A stretch of DNA of 54,056 nucleotides from Zygnema cylindricum (taxonomy: Eukaryota; Streptophyta; Zygnematophyceae; Zygnematales; Zygnemataceae): assembly GCA_037447655.1 (NCBI GenBank), contig JBBHKE010001771.1, positions 1 through 54,056 of the forward strand, in the 5' to 3' direction. Below, piece after piece: positions 1-10,319 of the stretch. The translations under genes and the position numbers were made by a program. The notes beneath the pieces were generated by a model. That model worked only from the letters and a program-made list of their open reading frames with translations, did not search any database and was not told the origin of the DNA. Every line of letters starts with the position of its first letter. The stretch's first letter is position 1.

Positions 1-3000
1 CAGTAAATGGTCCGATGTACTTAGGAGCAAATTTCCCCGTAGGATCCGCTTGTCCCTCGATCTTACACCTGTAATGAGTTGTTGAAAGCCAAAACTTTTC
101 ACTTGTGTTTACCATCCTATCACCCCGTTTGCGGTTAGCATTTAGTTATTGCCTTCTTTGTGCCTCCACTAATGCATCACGGATTGTTTTCCAAGCTGTT
201 TGAATGTATTCCCAAAATTGCGTTCCAGATCCCCAATTCGCTTGAGTGACCCCTGTTATTTAGTCTAAAGCTTCTCTCGGTTGGTATCCGTATGCAACTT
301 CACACGGTGAGAATCCTGTACTAGAATGTTTATATGAATTGTATGCAAATTCCATTAATGGCAGTTTAGATTCCCATGTGTTTTGAACTCCTCTGCAAAC
401 AGTCCTAAGCATTTCTTCCAGTGTATGGTTCATCCTTTCTGTCTGTCCATGTGTCTGAGGATGATAAGTGGTACTCATTTTTAATCTAGTGCCTAATTTT
501 GCTGTAATTATTTCCAAAATGCAGGCCTAATAGAATCCCTATCACTGACCATAGACAGGGGAACTCCATGATGTTTGACAACGTTGTCAAAATATAACTT
601 TGCAATTTCTACAACTAAATGAGTAGTTTCGCAAGGGATAAAGATTGCAATTTTACTGAATCTATAGACTACGACCCTGATATTGTCATTTGTTCTAGAT
701 GTAGCTGGTAAAGTGACAATAAAATCTATAATAACAGATTCCCATGGTGTTTTGGGGATATATAAAGGTTTTAAGAGACCTTTAGGTTTCTGGTTACTAA
801 GTTTACTTTGTTGGCAAGGGACATAACTTTCCACGTGTTTTGAAACCTCTTTTGCCATCCCTGGCCAACAAAATCTACTCTGCAATCGACTAAGAGTTTT
901 ATCTCGACCTAGATGTAATAAATGCTCATGGGCTTTCTGTAAAAGTTGTTTTCTAAAGTCTCCCATTTCACGAATGCATAACCTATCATCTTTTCACAAA
1001 TATAGTAAACCATCTTCTATTATAAAGTTTTTGACATATCTCTCACTCAATGGGTCAAAATTCCTTCCCGAAATATTCTTCCAAATCACAGCAAAATAAG
1101 GATCTTTATCATAACCATTACTAACAAAATCTCAAAACAATTCCTCCTGAACTATCACACTTATTTCAAAACATCTACTTAAAGTATCTGCGAGTACATT
1201 TGTTTTTTAAGGAATATGTTTGACATTAAATTTGAAATAGGCCAATTTGTGCATCCACCTAACCTGTATGCCAGTCATAATATGTGCATCACTTAATCTC
1301 TGTAGAAAGGATAGTGCCTTATTATCACAGTGAACTGTAAATTCTTTACTATGCAATAACAACGCCATTTCACCTATGCATGAATAATTGCAAGTAATTA
1401 TTTTTTCCTGTGCTGGATAGTTATTTTTTCAGCATCATTAATTTTTTTCTACTCAAAAGCAATAGGATGAAAATGTTTGCCGACTTTTTGACTTATGACT
1501 GCACGTAGACCTTTATCAGATGCATCAATAGTGATCGAAATTTCAAATTCCTCTATAGGATCAAGATACACCAGCGTAGGGGCAGAGGTCAACTTCCCTT
1601 TTAGTTCATCGAAAGCTCTCTCTTGATAGGCTCCCCACACAAACGTCTCTTTCTCCCGAAGTAAACTTGTCGATGGTTGCTGAAGTTTTTGATAAATTTC
1701 CTGTAATAAGCGGCCAATTCCTAAAATGATCTAACTTTTGTGACATTAGTGGGTTGCTTCCAATTTTGTATTGTAGTAATTTTGGATTGATCTAATTTAA
1801 CACTTTCCCCACTAACTTTATGTCTCAAAAATAATTGTTCACTTTTAAGAAAGCTGGATCTTGACAATTTTCCATATAACTTTCTTTCTCTTAACCTTTC
1901 CAACACTTTTCTTAGATGAATTACATGTTGTTCTTTAGATTCGCTATAAATTAAAATATCATCTATAAACACCTAAACAAACTCATCTTTATAACTGAAA
2001 ATGTTTGGTTCATTAATCTTTGATAAGTAGGTGGTGCATTCGTCAAACCAAATGGCATCACTATATATTCAAAATGACCGAATCTAGTTCTAAAAACACT
2101 TTTATCAACATCTTCAGTTGTAATTGGCACCTGATGAAAGCCACTACGTAGATCAATCAAAGAAAATAATTTAGCATCTTTCAAACGATCTATCAAATCA
2201 AAAATTAAAGACAACGGATACTTATCCTTCACCGTAATCTTGTTCAGTACGATAGTAGATACACATCCTCAACGTTCCGTTCTTCTTTTTGACGAAGAGA
2301 ACATGTGCTCCGTATGGTGATTTTCTGGGCTAAATATGTCCCTTCTCCAAAATCTCATTGATCTGATTCTTTATCTCCTCCTGCTCACAGAAGCTTCACT
2401 TATAAATTCTTGTGTCAGAGGATTACATCCAGGTTCAAGGTTAATAACTTGTTCCACATCTCGAGAAGGTGGCCTCCTTGAGGGTAAATCACTTGGGAAA
2501 ACATCTCTAAATTCAGAAATCAAATATTTAACAGTAGCATCAGATATATTAATGTCAGTTACAAAATCAGATTTTTATTTTTAAAGTGTTTTAGTGGTGT
2601 TTTATTTAGAAATGACATCAATGTTAGTGTTTTTCCCCCCCCCTTCATCATTAAATGCCTCAGTTACTAATAACAATAAAACATGATTTGTTTAATCTTT
2701 TAAATGCTTTTTAAATTGTTTAGCGAAAATCAAACCTTCCACTCCCAACTTGGTTATGTTATTTATATGATTCTTATGCGCATTCTTCGAAGGTAATGCT
2801 TGCAAAACCTTCCAACCGTTTTCAAACTTCACTCTCAAGGTGTTAGTTTCCCAATTAATTCGAGAGTTATGTTAAGTTAACCAAGTATTTTCCAGTGTAA
2901 GCTCCTCATTACCCAAATTCATTATTTCACACACAACTTTCATTTTATGACGTTGGATATCAACTTCTATTGTGTCACTTTGTAAATCTAATGTGGACTT

Positions 3001-3283
3001 TTTACCATTTGCCACTTGAACATGAAAAGGTTTTTCCCTTATGACTGTAGGAATTTAATTTTCCTCAACAGACTTATGTGAAATAAATTATGTGTAGCAC
3101 CTCAATCTACCATAACTGTCAATGGTTTTCCTTCCACTAAAGACTCAAATCTGATCAAACTGTGTCTGGTGTCATCGTTACTTAATTATCATAACATAGG
3201 TCTGTTGTTAAAAGTTTCATCAGAAGGATTGTTTAAACTATAGAGTGTAGTAGGCATCATAATAAATTCAGCTATCTTAGCCT
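1..3283 (-). pseudogene. gypsy-1 pol remnant (protease, RT, RNase H, integrase)
   Basis: Decayed pol of a Ty3/gypsy element, read right to left. The protease site near 3096-3110 reads V-D-stop-G-A-T-H-N-L-F, the retropepsin D-[ST]-G-A motif with an in-frame TGA (3102-3104). RT follows at about 2335-1720, with the blocks LRSGFHQVP and [13 protein letters not shown] and the catalytic FIDD near 1950-1972. A frameshift near 1970 separates the last two. The RNase H block TIDASDKGL lies near 1500-1530. Integrase (966-508) keeps the HHCC zinc finger (HEHLLHLG...CQQ), and its core continues to base 1 after another frameshift near 515. Many indels and stops show long inactivity. The order PR-RT-RH-INT is typical of Ty3/gypsy. 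Confidence 0.87.
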
Positions 3284-3288
3284 TTGCA

Positions 3289-4452
3289 TGAAATTATATG
3301 GGCTCCATTGCCACACAGAATTCGCAGGTCCAAAGGAAGCTAATCTAGATAGTGCCGACTCCAAGTTAATATAAACCCAAATGATTGACCCCTTGACAAT
3401 CACAACCCCATTACAGCTTCACCCCTGTGAAATAAGACTTTCTGTGTGCTCAGTTTCACTACAGAATGCAAAGTTAGAATATGAGTTTAGGATAACATTC
3501 CCCACTTTGACATTCCCTTAGAAATGCAGCCACCTAGGCAGGCAAAAACTCTGACCGACTACACCCCTGTGTAGCTTGGACTTCCCTGAGTCCGCAGCAG
3601 CAAAAATCACTGAAATTGGTCAACTGAGTTGATAGTTATGGTTGGCCAAAGTTTGCAATTTATACAAGGTGCTCTCTGGGAGAGGCATCTACCTACCAAA
3701 AATATTCTAAGTTCTAGTCCCTCTCTAAACCCTTTCTACTGAAGTACGGCGCCAATCACAGGACTGTACCGTACATAAAAGTACAGGCGCCGGAGTACTT
3801 TCTGTACGGAAATTGTACGACAAGACCATACGAGTGACAAATGTCACACCCAAACTTGTTATCTTGCGCTCCAGAGATTCCGCAATCCTCCAGCGCATTT
3901 CCACGTGTCATCCGGAGTGGCGCTGTCCGAAAACGCCAAGGAGGCCATTCTGGAATCTCGGCTAGCACCACGGCCGTCGATTAAATTTGGTATCCATTCT
4001 TACCCGTCGAAAATAAGTGCGCGGTATTTGTTTCGCCGTCGAAACAAATGCGCGGTATCAGTTTCGCGTAAACCATACTTCACTAAACTGTTTCTATGTA
4101 CTAAGGATCTTTTTGCGCCGTTAAATGAATTCGTCTATGTGTACTTATTTATATAATTATCAAACCCTATATGTCGTAGCACTAGTCCTAGATTAAACGG
4201 ACAAAGCTAACGGCTACATTGACGGACGGCAGGTACCAGGATCAATTCCTGGGTCCGTCAATATTTTTAGTAAACCCATCTATTTTCTGCTAACTGTCTG
4301 CTACAAAGCTTTAGGCAGCCATGGCCCTATCACCCTACCCAGCCTTCAGTGACTACAACAAGTGTGGGGGCTTGGTAAAGGGAGTTAGAGGTAGACCGCC
4401 TCTACATTTTTCCTATTATAATACAGACCTAGAAAATACTCAAATATCAACA
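3289..4452 (-). repeat. 3' LTR of the gag-only copia element
   Basis: A 1164-bp repeat of 5999-7130. On the minus strand it begins TGTTGATATTTGAG and ends AATTTCA. Against the 5' LTR it has an extra 32 bp near 4028-4062, a local duplication around the motif GCGCGGTAT. A conserved G-box CACGTG (3902-3907), a CCAAT box (3752-3756) and a TATAAAT on the minus strand (3658-3664) sit in the same order and at similar spacing as in the 43-kb copia LTR. The inverted repeat TTGACGGAC/GTCCGTCAA (4219-4261) is also shared. Near its 3' end it carries an ATG equivalent to the gag start. Confidence 0.9.
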
Positions 4453-4460
4453 CTCCCCTT
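4453..4460 (-). other. Polypurine tract of the gag-only copia element
   Basis: AAGGGGAG on the minus strand, directly adjacent to the start of the 3' LTR. The same eight bases precede the 3' LTR of the copia at 48541-48548. It is expected to prime plus-strand DNA synthesis. Confidence 0.8.
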
Positions 4461-4470
4461 ATTTTCTAGT

Positions 4471-6024
4471 CTATTTTCCTTTCGACTTCCTCACACAAAT
4501 AAACACGCACTCTCTTTCCCTTTTTCTCTTTTTATTTCTTTTCCTTTTCTTTTCATAAAACTTTAAGAAAATACTCTCGTATTTAACACAGTGCATTAGA
4601 TGAACTGAAATAATTATTGCATCACATATTTTATTTAACATCCCACTTTTCATAAATCCGAGCAAAGATTTTATCCACCTCATCACTTTTTCATCCACAC
4701 ACAAACCGGTTTCCCTCTTGCAATCCAAACAGCCAGCCCCATCTCCAATCTGCAACACACACCCTGAGGCTAACCCTTTTACAGGCACACCTTCATAAAT
4801 GTCATCACTCCCTTTAGTGATGTCAAACCCATCACCCCCAAAACATGAACTTTCCTCACTCTCTTCCATGGATTTCTTTCCACTCTCATTTTCTCTCTTC
4901 TCCATTCTACCTATGTGAAGAAGCTCCAAGATTTTTTCATCCTCTTTCTCCTCTTCCCCTTCTTCCTCCTCATTCACACTCCAACTTCTAAGTTCTTCCA
5001 AACGAGGACACTCCTCCATATAGTGACCCGGTTTCCTACAAGCGAAGCAAACCCCTTGTTTCAAAGCTCCCCTTTCTTTTCCTCTCCCTCTCTTTCCACC
5101 AAAGTTCCGATAAGGTTTACCTTTGTCTTTCTTCCTTTCATCACGCTTCCGCTCGTCAACGCCATTCCTCACATCACGCTTCCGCCAGTCACCACCAGCT
5201 GTAAATGCAGTCACCCTCTCACTTCCCCTACGAAGCTCCAAAGTGCTTTCCCTCACAAGTATTATCCCCTTGGTAATGCTCCAAGTCCATGAGGATCCAT
5301 CCATTCCCTGCATACGGTAAATGATGTCTTCGTCCTCATATAAAAGCTTTATGATTAGTGTATTAATCTTTCTCTCCTCAGATTCTACATATCCCGCACT
5401 AGCAAGCTCAACATATAACCCAGCAATATCATTGCAAAACTCTATCATGCTACCGCCTTTATAAACATAGGCATTTTTATGTTTTACTAACTGCTGCCTC
5501 TGTATAGTCTCACTCTTATAAATCTGAATTAGTGTGTCCCAAATTTATGAAGACTTGGTTAGATTTAAAAGAGTGATAGCTATAGACTTAGACACATATC
5601 TAAGTATGAGATGTTTTGCTATAGTGTTTTTATATTCCCAAATTTTTCTATCATTTTTTTCAGTTTTTGGTTCAGTTATAACTCCCACAAGTGGAACCGT
5701 AGCCGAGAGCCTAGCTCCCCTCACCATAGGTGTCCCTTTATCCTTCTCCCCTATTTCCCCTTCCACGGTAATGATTTTTCCTTCACCTTCCGTTGCATCT
5801 GAACTCCGGTTGGTTTTCTGGGCAGCCCCAGATGATTCTCCATTGTGAGCTCCTCCAAAGCCCGGTGGCGGACACCTCACTTGTCCCGAAACAATTCCCC
5901 ACAAGTGCTTCTCGAAAAGCAATCCCTCCATCGTGAACTCCCAATAAGTGAAGTCTGTTCCATCGAACATATGAACCCTAGATGGTGGGCCCATAACCTG
6001 AAATTCTATGGGCTCCTTTGCCAC
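4471..6024 (-). pseudogene. Copia-type Gag with CCHC zinc knuckle and RNase H-like tail, one in-frame stop
   Basis: A continuous minus-strand frame of about 518 codons broken by one TAA at 5545-5547. The N-terminal part matches the Gag of the 43-kb copia, with the shared blocks QVMGPPSRV and WGIVSGQV. After the stop, the frame continues through a stretch equivalent to copia CNDLSCLYME and a CCHC knuckle CFACRKPGHYMEEC near 5013-5056. An acidic region follows, then a tail (IKSLLGFMKSG) resembling copia RNase H (VKSLLQELGFMKEG). Protease to RT have therefore been deleted and the two ends joined. The ancestral start ATG, still present in the 3' LTR copy, is AAG in this 5' LTR, so the first remaining ATG is the one inside the primer-binding site. 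Structural Gag role is inferred from family. Confidence 0.85.
5984..5998 (-). other. Primer-binding site matching the initiator tRNA-Met anticodon arm
   Basis: The minus-strand GGTTATGGGCCCACC lies directly against the LTR end, with no spacer. Its complement, GGTGGGCCCATAACC, matches the anticodon stem-loop of plant initiator tRNA-Met (anticodon CAU), as remembered. It does not match the tRNA 3' terminus that most LTR elements use. The same 15 bases occur at 44206-44220. They also encode the Gag residues V-M-G-P, so the site does double duty. Confidence 0.72.
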
Positions 6025-7130
6025 ACAGAATTCGCATGTCCAAAGGAAGCTAATCTAGATAGTGTTGACTCCAAGGTAATATAAACCCAAATGATTGACC
6101 CCTTGACAATCAGAACCCCATTACAGCTTCACCCTTGTGAAATAAGACTTACTGTGTGCTCAGTTTCACTACAGAATGCAAAGTTAGAATATGAGTTTAT
6201 GATAACATTCCCCACTTTGACTTTCCCTTAGAAATGCAGCCACCCAGGCCGGAAAAAACTCTGACCGACTACACCCATGTGTAGCTTGGACTCCCTTGAG
6301 TCCGCAGCAACAAAAATCACTGAAATTGGTCAACTGAGTTGATAGTTATGGTTGGCCAAAGTTTGCAATTTATACAAGGTGCTCTCTGGGAGAGGCATCT
6401 ACCTACCAGAAATATTCTAAGTTCTAGTTCCTCTCTAAACCCCTTCTACTGAAGTACGGCGCCAATCACAGGACTGTACCGTACATAAAAGTACAGGCGC
6501 CGGAGTACTTTCTGTACGGAAATTGTACGACAAGACCATACGAGTGACAAATGTCACACCCAAACTTGTTATCTTGCGCTCCGAAGATTCCGCAGTCCTC
6601 CAGCGCATTTCCACGTGTCATCCGGTGTGGCGGTGTCCAAAAACGCCAAGGAGGCCATTCCGGAATCTCGGCTAGCACCACGGCCGTCGATTAAATCTGG
6701 TATCCATTCTTACCCGTCGAAAATAAGTGCGCGGTATCAGTTTCGCGTAAACCATACTTCACTAAACTGTTTCTATGTACTAAGGATCTTTTTGCGCCGT
6801 TAAATGAATTCGTCTACGTGTACATATTTATATAATTATCAAACCCTATATGTCCTAGCACTAGTCATAGACTAAACGGACAAAGCTAACGGCTACATTG
6901 ACGGACGGCAGGTACCAGGATCAATTCTTGGGTCCGTCAATATTTTTAGTAAACCCATCTATTTTCTGCTAACTGTCTGCTACAAAGCTTTAGGCAGCCA
7001 TGGCCTTATCACCCTACCCAGCCTTCAGTGACTACAACAAGTGTGGGAGCTTGGTAAAGGGAGTTAGAGGTAGACCGCCTCTACATTTTCCTATTATAAT
7101 ACAGACCTAGAAAATACTCAAATATCAACA
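5999..7130 (-). repeat. 5' LTR of the gag-only copia element
   Basis: 1132 bp, starting (minus strand) TGTTGATATTTGAG at 7130 and ending TTTCA at 5999. It carries the G-box (6612-6617), TATAAAT on the minus strand (6368-6374) and the inverted repeat TTGACGGAC/GTCCGTCAA (6898-6940), as in its partner. The gag reading frame begins inside this LTR, about 20-25 bases before its end. Confidence 0.9.
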
Positions 7131-7135
7131 TTGCA

Positions 7136-8518
7136 TTCATTAGCTTGCCCTCCAAAGTTAACTCCTTAACCTTTGGATCTGATCAACTCAACTAAGGACT
7201 TTCAGCTAGTCTTTTCTGTTTCCCACCTTCGGGCTTCTTGTTCAGCTAAGTATAATGCAATATCTTCTTGAAAACCTTCATTGACATCAACTGTTTTAAG
7301 AGATCCCTTATCTGTACAGTCCTTAGCGTAATGATTTGGACCTCCGCATTTAAAACAAGTGACTTTCTTTTTTGGTTTTGTGCATTCTCAACTAAAATGT
7401 CCCCCATCTCCAAAGTTATAACAGTTAGTTTTATTCAGTTGTGCACATTAAGATGCCCTATGACCGCTTTTTTGACAAATAGTGTATGTGGGAATGGTAA
7501 AATTAGGTTTTTGTGCATTAGTGATCGGTTTAGGACTATTAATGTAGCCGCCTCTGTTCTGAAATTTATTTCCTGCATTAACACTCTGTCCACCCCTGTG
7601 ATTTCCCCTGAAGATATTTTGCTTGTTAAGTAGACCTGTTCAGACCTTCTTCCTCAAATTCCTCCTCACCCCACTCAGATACTTCATTGAAATTTCCCCT
7701 GAGTGATCGAGTTTCACCATTATACCCCAACTGATCCTCTTATTCCAATGAGTTATCTTGTAATTCCTTCAAATTAATGAATATTTTATGTTTCAGTTCT
7801 GATTTCAGTATAGGATCCAGATAGGTCAAGAAATGCAACTTAGCCATTTCATTAGTCAAACCTATGACATGAATGCTAGATGAGTTAAATTCCACAATAT
7901 AATCTTTCACAGATCTAGTCTGCTTACAGTTAAGCCACTTTTCTTCCATTTTGGATTTATAAGTGACAGACAAGAAACAACATTTGATCGCGGTCTTAAA
8001 AGCTTCCCAATCAACATTATGAAGAATCAATTAGACCTCCTTTGAGTGTAATACCAAATTTGAGTATCACCTTTCAGACAGCTAACCGTAAAAAAATTGT
8101 AATCATAATGATCAGAGTTTCTAGATTCCAAATAATACTCCATATAAAAAATCCAAGCATCTAACTCATCAATCTTCTTACTATCAAATGATGGTGCTTC
8201 ACTTATAGACGATTTCAGATCCCTTATTTTCTTAGGTCTATCGTGATTATCTTCCTTAAAACTGGCATTTCTCTTACGACTCTCACCCTTTTGGTCATTA
8301 ACATCATTTCTGGTGTGAATTAAATTAATTAGCTCATCCAATTTTTGATTAGAAACATTTCCATTTCCCTTAACATCCATTAATTCACTTTTCAACTCAA
8401 AAATTGTTTCATCCACAGCAGCAGCATGATTATTAAATATTTTGACCAATTTCACACTACGTTTCTTCAAAACATTCAAGGCATTTTCCATTTCACGTTT
8501 CCATGCAGAATTTGTCAT
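7136..8518 (-). pseudogene. gypsy-1 Gag remnant with three CCHC-type knuckles
   Basis: Minus-strand gag of gypsy-1, starting at ATG 8518. The first ORF, to 8027, has a basic linker and a retrotransposon-gag block (LDAWIFYMEYYLESR...GDTQIWYY). After a frameshift near 8030 the capsid region continues to 7740 (EEKWLNCKQTRSVKDYIVEF). Downstream are three zinc-knuckle-like motifs: an intact CFKCGGPNHYAKDC (7317-7357), one with a Cys lost and an internal stop near 7382-7423, and one near 7444-7477 with Cys to Ser and an internal stop. The copia insertion splits the element just after this. Capsid and nucleocapsid roles are inferred from family. Confidence 0.85.
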
Positions 8519-9347
8519 TATCACGAAAATGAAATCGAGTAAAAAAAAAAATAGAATTTAATTTCCCAAAGAAACTTGCTGCAGGTTTGAAGTCCTCTGA
8601 TTGCTGCAATCGAAAATTTCTTCCCCCTAACAAATCCTTTGAAAAGATAAAAATCTGAGAAATCAATAAGACATTGTAAGTAAATTAGTGCAAGTTTAAT
8701 TATTCAATTTCCCAAACATTGATGCAAAAGGTAAAAATTTCCCCACAAATTTTGCAACAGCAAAATTGAAAGCTCTTAAAGGTAAGGTTGAACCATAAAT
8801 TTTGCAACAACAAAATTGAAAAGCTCTCAAAGGTAACAATTTAGGGTTTGAAAAATTTTAAGTTATTTCTGGACTCCTTTGCTCTTGAAGAAGTAAAATG
8901 CTCCACTTTCCTTCTCCACCATTAGCAAATTTCCCATTTCCCACTACATCATGATCTTTTGTTCTCTAATCCTCACATCTTTACCCTTCATGGCTTCAAG
9001 CCCTCCCTCTACACATGTAATGGGGTTCTGATTGTCAAGGGGTCAATCATTTGGGTTTATATTAACTTGGAGTCGGCACTATCTAGATTAGCTTCCTTTG
9101 GACCTGCGAATTCTGTGTGGCAATGGAGCCCATAGAATTTCAGGCCACACTGCCCACCCCGCCTTAGTCCTTAGACCCTGAGCACGCCCCACATCTAACC
9201 AGCGGCCGCTAGCAGTGTGATCACTCAGTTTCCCTCCAATCCCCTACCACTTCACTTTGTGGTTCTACCGACACAGGTTAGAGCACCCTCACCGGTCACG
9301 GCAGTCGACATTCGAGTGAGCAAACTTCTCCTTGGTTTCTAACCAAA
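8519..9347 (-). other. gypsy-1 leader between gag and primer-binding site
   Basis: About 830 bp of 5' leader of gypsy-1 with no convincing gene. Short imperfect direct repeats around AAATTTTGCAACA and AAGCTCTCAAAGGTAA occur near 8740-8840. A 126-bp piece of copia LTR is embedded in the opposite orientation at 9017-9142. No other feature is supported. Confidence 0.6.
9017..9142 (+). repeat. Fragment of a copia LTR 3' end (U5), plus strand
   Basis: The 126 bp match the reverse complement of 3291-3415 and 5999-6123, i.e. the last part of the gag-only copia LTR. It ends exactly at the LTR terminus (AATTTCA) and still contains the ancestral ATGGAGCCC start. No PBS or further LTR sequence accompanies it. 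It is probably a truncated insertion or gene-converted scrap. Confidence 0.75.
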
Positions 9348-9359
9348 GCTTTGATACCA
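9348..9359 (-). other. gypsy-1 primer-binding site (tRNA-Met 3' end type)
   Basis: TGGTATCAAAGC on the minus strand, two bases from the LTR end. It is one change from TGGTATCAGAGC, the common plant PBS complementary to the 3' end of initiator tRNA-Met. This conventional priming contrasts with the anticodon-arm PBS of the copia elements here. Confidence 0.78.
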
Positions 9360-9361
9360 TA

Positions 9362-10319
9362 TGTAATAAGATTTCTAACCTCTCAGAAATCCTATTACAA
9401 CTACCAATTTCAACCTCACATTCCACACATTGGAAAATACACATCCACAATGGAAAGCACTCACATAAGGATAAACTTTAAATTAGAAGAAGCTTTTGTC
9501 CACATAACATTAGCTTAGTCTCTTGTCCTCGTGGCTCAACCCTTCTTATTAAAGTGTTTTTCTCTACTCTCTACTCTTAATAATTTTTTCTCTTAACTAC
9601 TAAAACACTACTTAGTTTGAATGAGATTTCAATGCCAAAATGCCAATGCTCCAATTTGGTTTAAATCGCTCAAGACGAAGATCAGTAAGAATTTCGCCAA
9701 ACTTTTCCAAAGAAAAAACTGTTTACTCTCCTCTTATACTTCACTATTTATCAATCATCGCCCTGGAATCGCTCCGTTGAACAGGTTTTACCTGGGCCAA
9801 TCATTGATCATCAATGACTCAAACTGACCAATGCAAAAACGTGCGAAATCTCTTACTAACTACGTAGCATTTCTAACCAATCAAACACTACGTAACATTT
9901 ACGTGCAAAAGTGCGCGCCAAACGAAACGTGACTTCGCACCAACGTGCGTCGCAAATTTCGCACGTGAAACTTCATTCGAAATTCCATAAACTTTCATAA
10001 ACTGAAAGTGACGTTTCGTACTAAAAATTGTACGAAACGAACCATTGTGCGTACCAAACGAAATATTGATTTCGTTTAGTACTATATAAACGTACGCCTT
10101 AAATTCCGCGGATAGTTAGACCTTTAACCCGTAACAATGAACACCTAATCGTTATTTTGACCTCGCGCTATCGCCTAAATACACCAATCACTATATCTTT
10201 TAAAACATAACTCGAAATCGTGCGATTCTTTCGCGGACGTCTATCAAATTCAAAACTTTTTTTTTCGTAATGGTTAAATACCTATTTATGAATAAGTTCG
10301 ATCCATTATTTCTGTTACA
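9362..10319 (-). repeat. gypsy-1 5' LTR
   Basis: A 958-bp LTR. Read on the minus strand it begins TGTAACAGAAATAATGG at 10319 and ends TTATTACA at 9362. It aligns along its length with the 3' LTR of gypsy-3 (30756-31726), including GACGTCCGCGAAAGAATC and the 3' terminal region, but is clearly diverged. Immediately to its right, gypsy-2 RNase H coding resumes, marking the insertion point. Confidence 0.87.

Larger units (their letters stand above)
3289..7130 (-). mobile_element. Non-autonomous copia-type element with two LTRs and gag only (TR-GAG-like)
   Basis: A 3.84-kb element inside gypsy-1. Direct repeats at 3289-4452 and 5999-7130 start TG and end CA when read on the minus strand. They are flanked by a perfect 5-bp duplication TTGCA at 3284-3288 and 7131-7135. 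The 1.55-kb interior (4453-5998) holds a gag reading frame with one zinc knuckle, followed by a short tail resembling copia RNase H. Protease, integrase and RT are absent. The primer-binding site and polypurine tract are intact and match those of the autonomous copia at 43159-49595, so enzymes supplied in trans could have mobilised it (inference). The two LTRs differ by a 32-bp insertion and scattered substitutions, so it is older than the 43-kb copia. Confidence 0.9.
1..10319 (-). mobile_element. gypsy-1: Ty3/gypsy LTR retrotransposon, 3' end beyond the window, interrupted by a copia element
   Basis: On the minus strand, from right to left: 5' LTR (9362-10319), primer-binding site, leader, gag (8518 downward), then, after a copia insertion at 3289-7130, protease, reverse transcriptase, RNase H and integrase running off base 1. 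It belongs to the same family as gypsy-3 at 27546-31726: LTR and pol sequences are recognisably alike, and the pol proteins match over long blocks. Its right LTR end abuts RNase H coding sequence of gypsy-2, so it inserted into that older element. Every gene carries frameshifts or stops, so this copy is dead. The 3' LTR and target duplication cannot be seen. Confidence 0.88.

Noticed and set aside
3756-3971. 71-codon ORFs repeated at 3756-3971 and 6466-6681
   Set aside because: They are the two LTR copies of the same noncoding U3 region.
4200-4262. Possible tRNA gene (A- and B-box-like words and a T-arm-like hairpin)
   Set aside because: No anticodon arm or full cloverleaf can be drawn; kept only as a tRNA-like relic in the LTR.
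9180-9225. GCGGCCGCTAGC, adjacent NotI and NheI-type sites suggesting cloning vector
   Set aside because: Flanking sequence is the gypsy-1 leader, with no vector sequence nearby; most likely coincidence.
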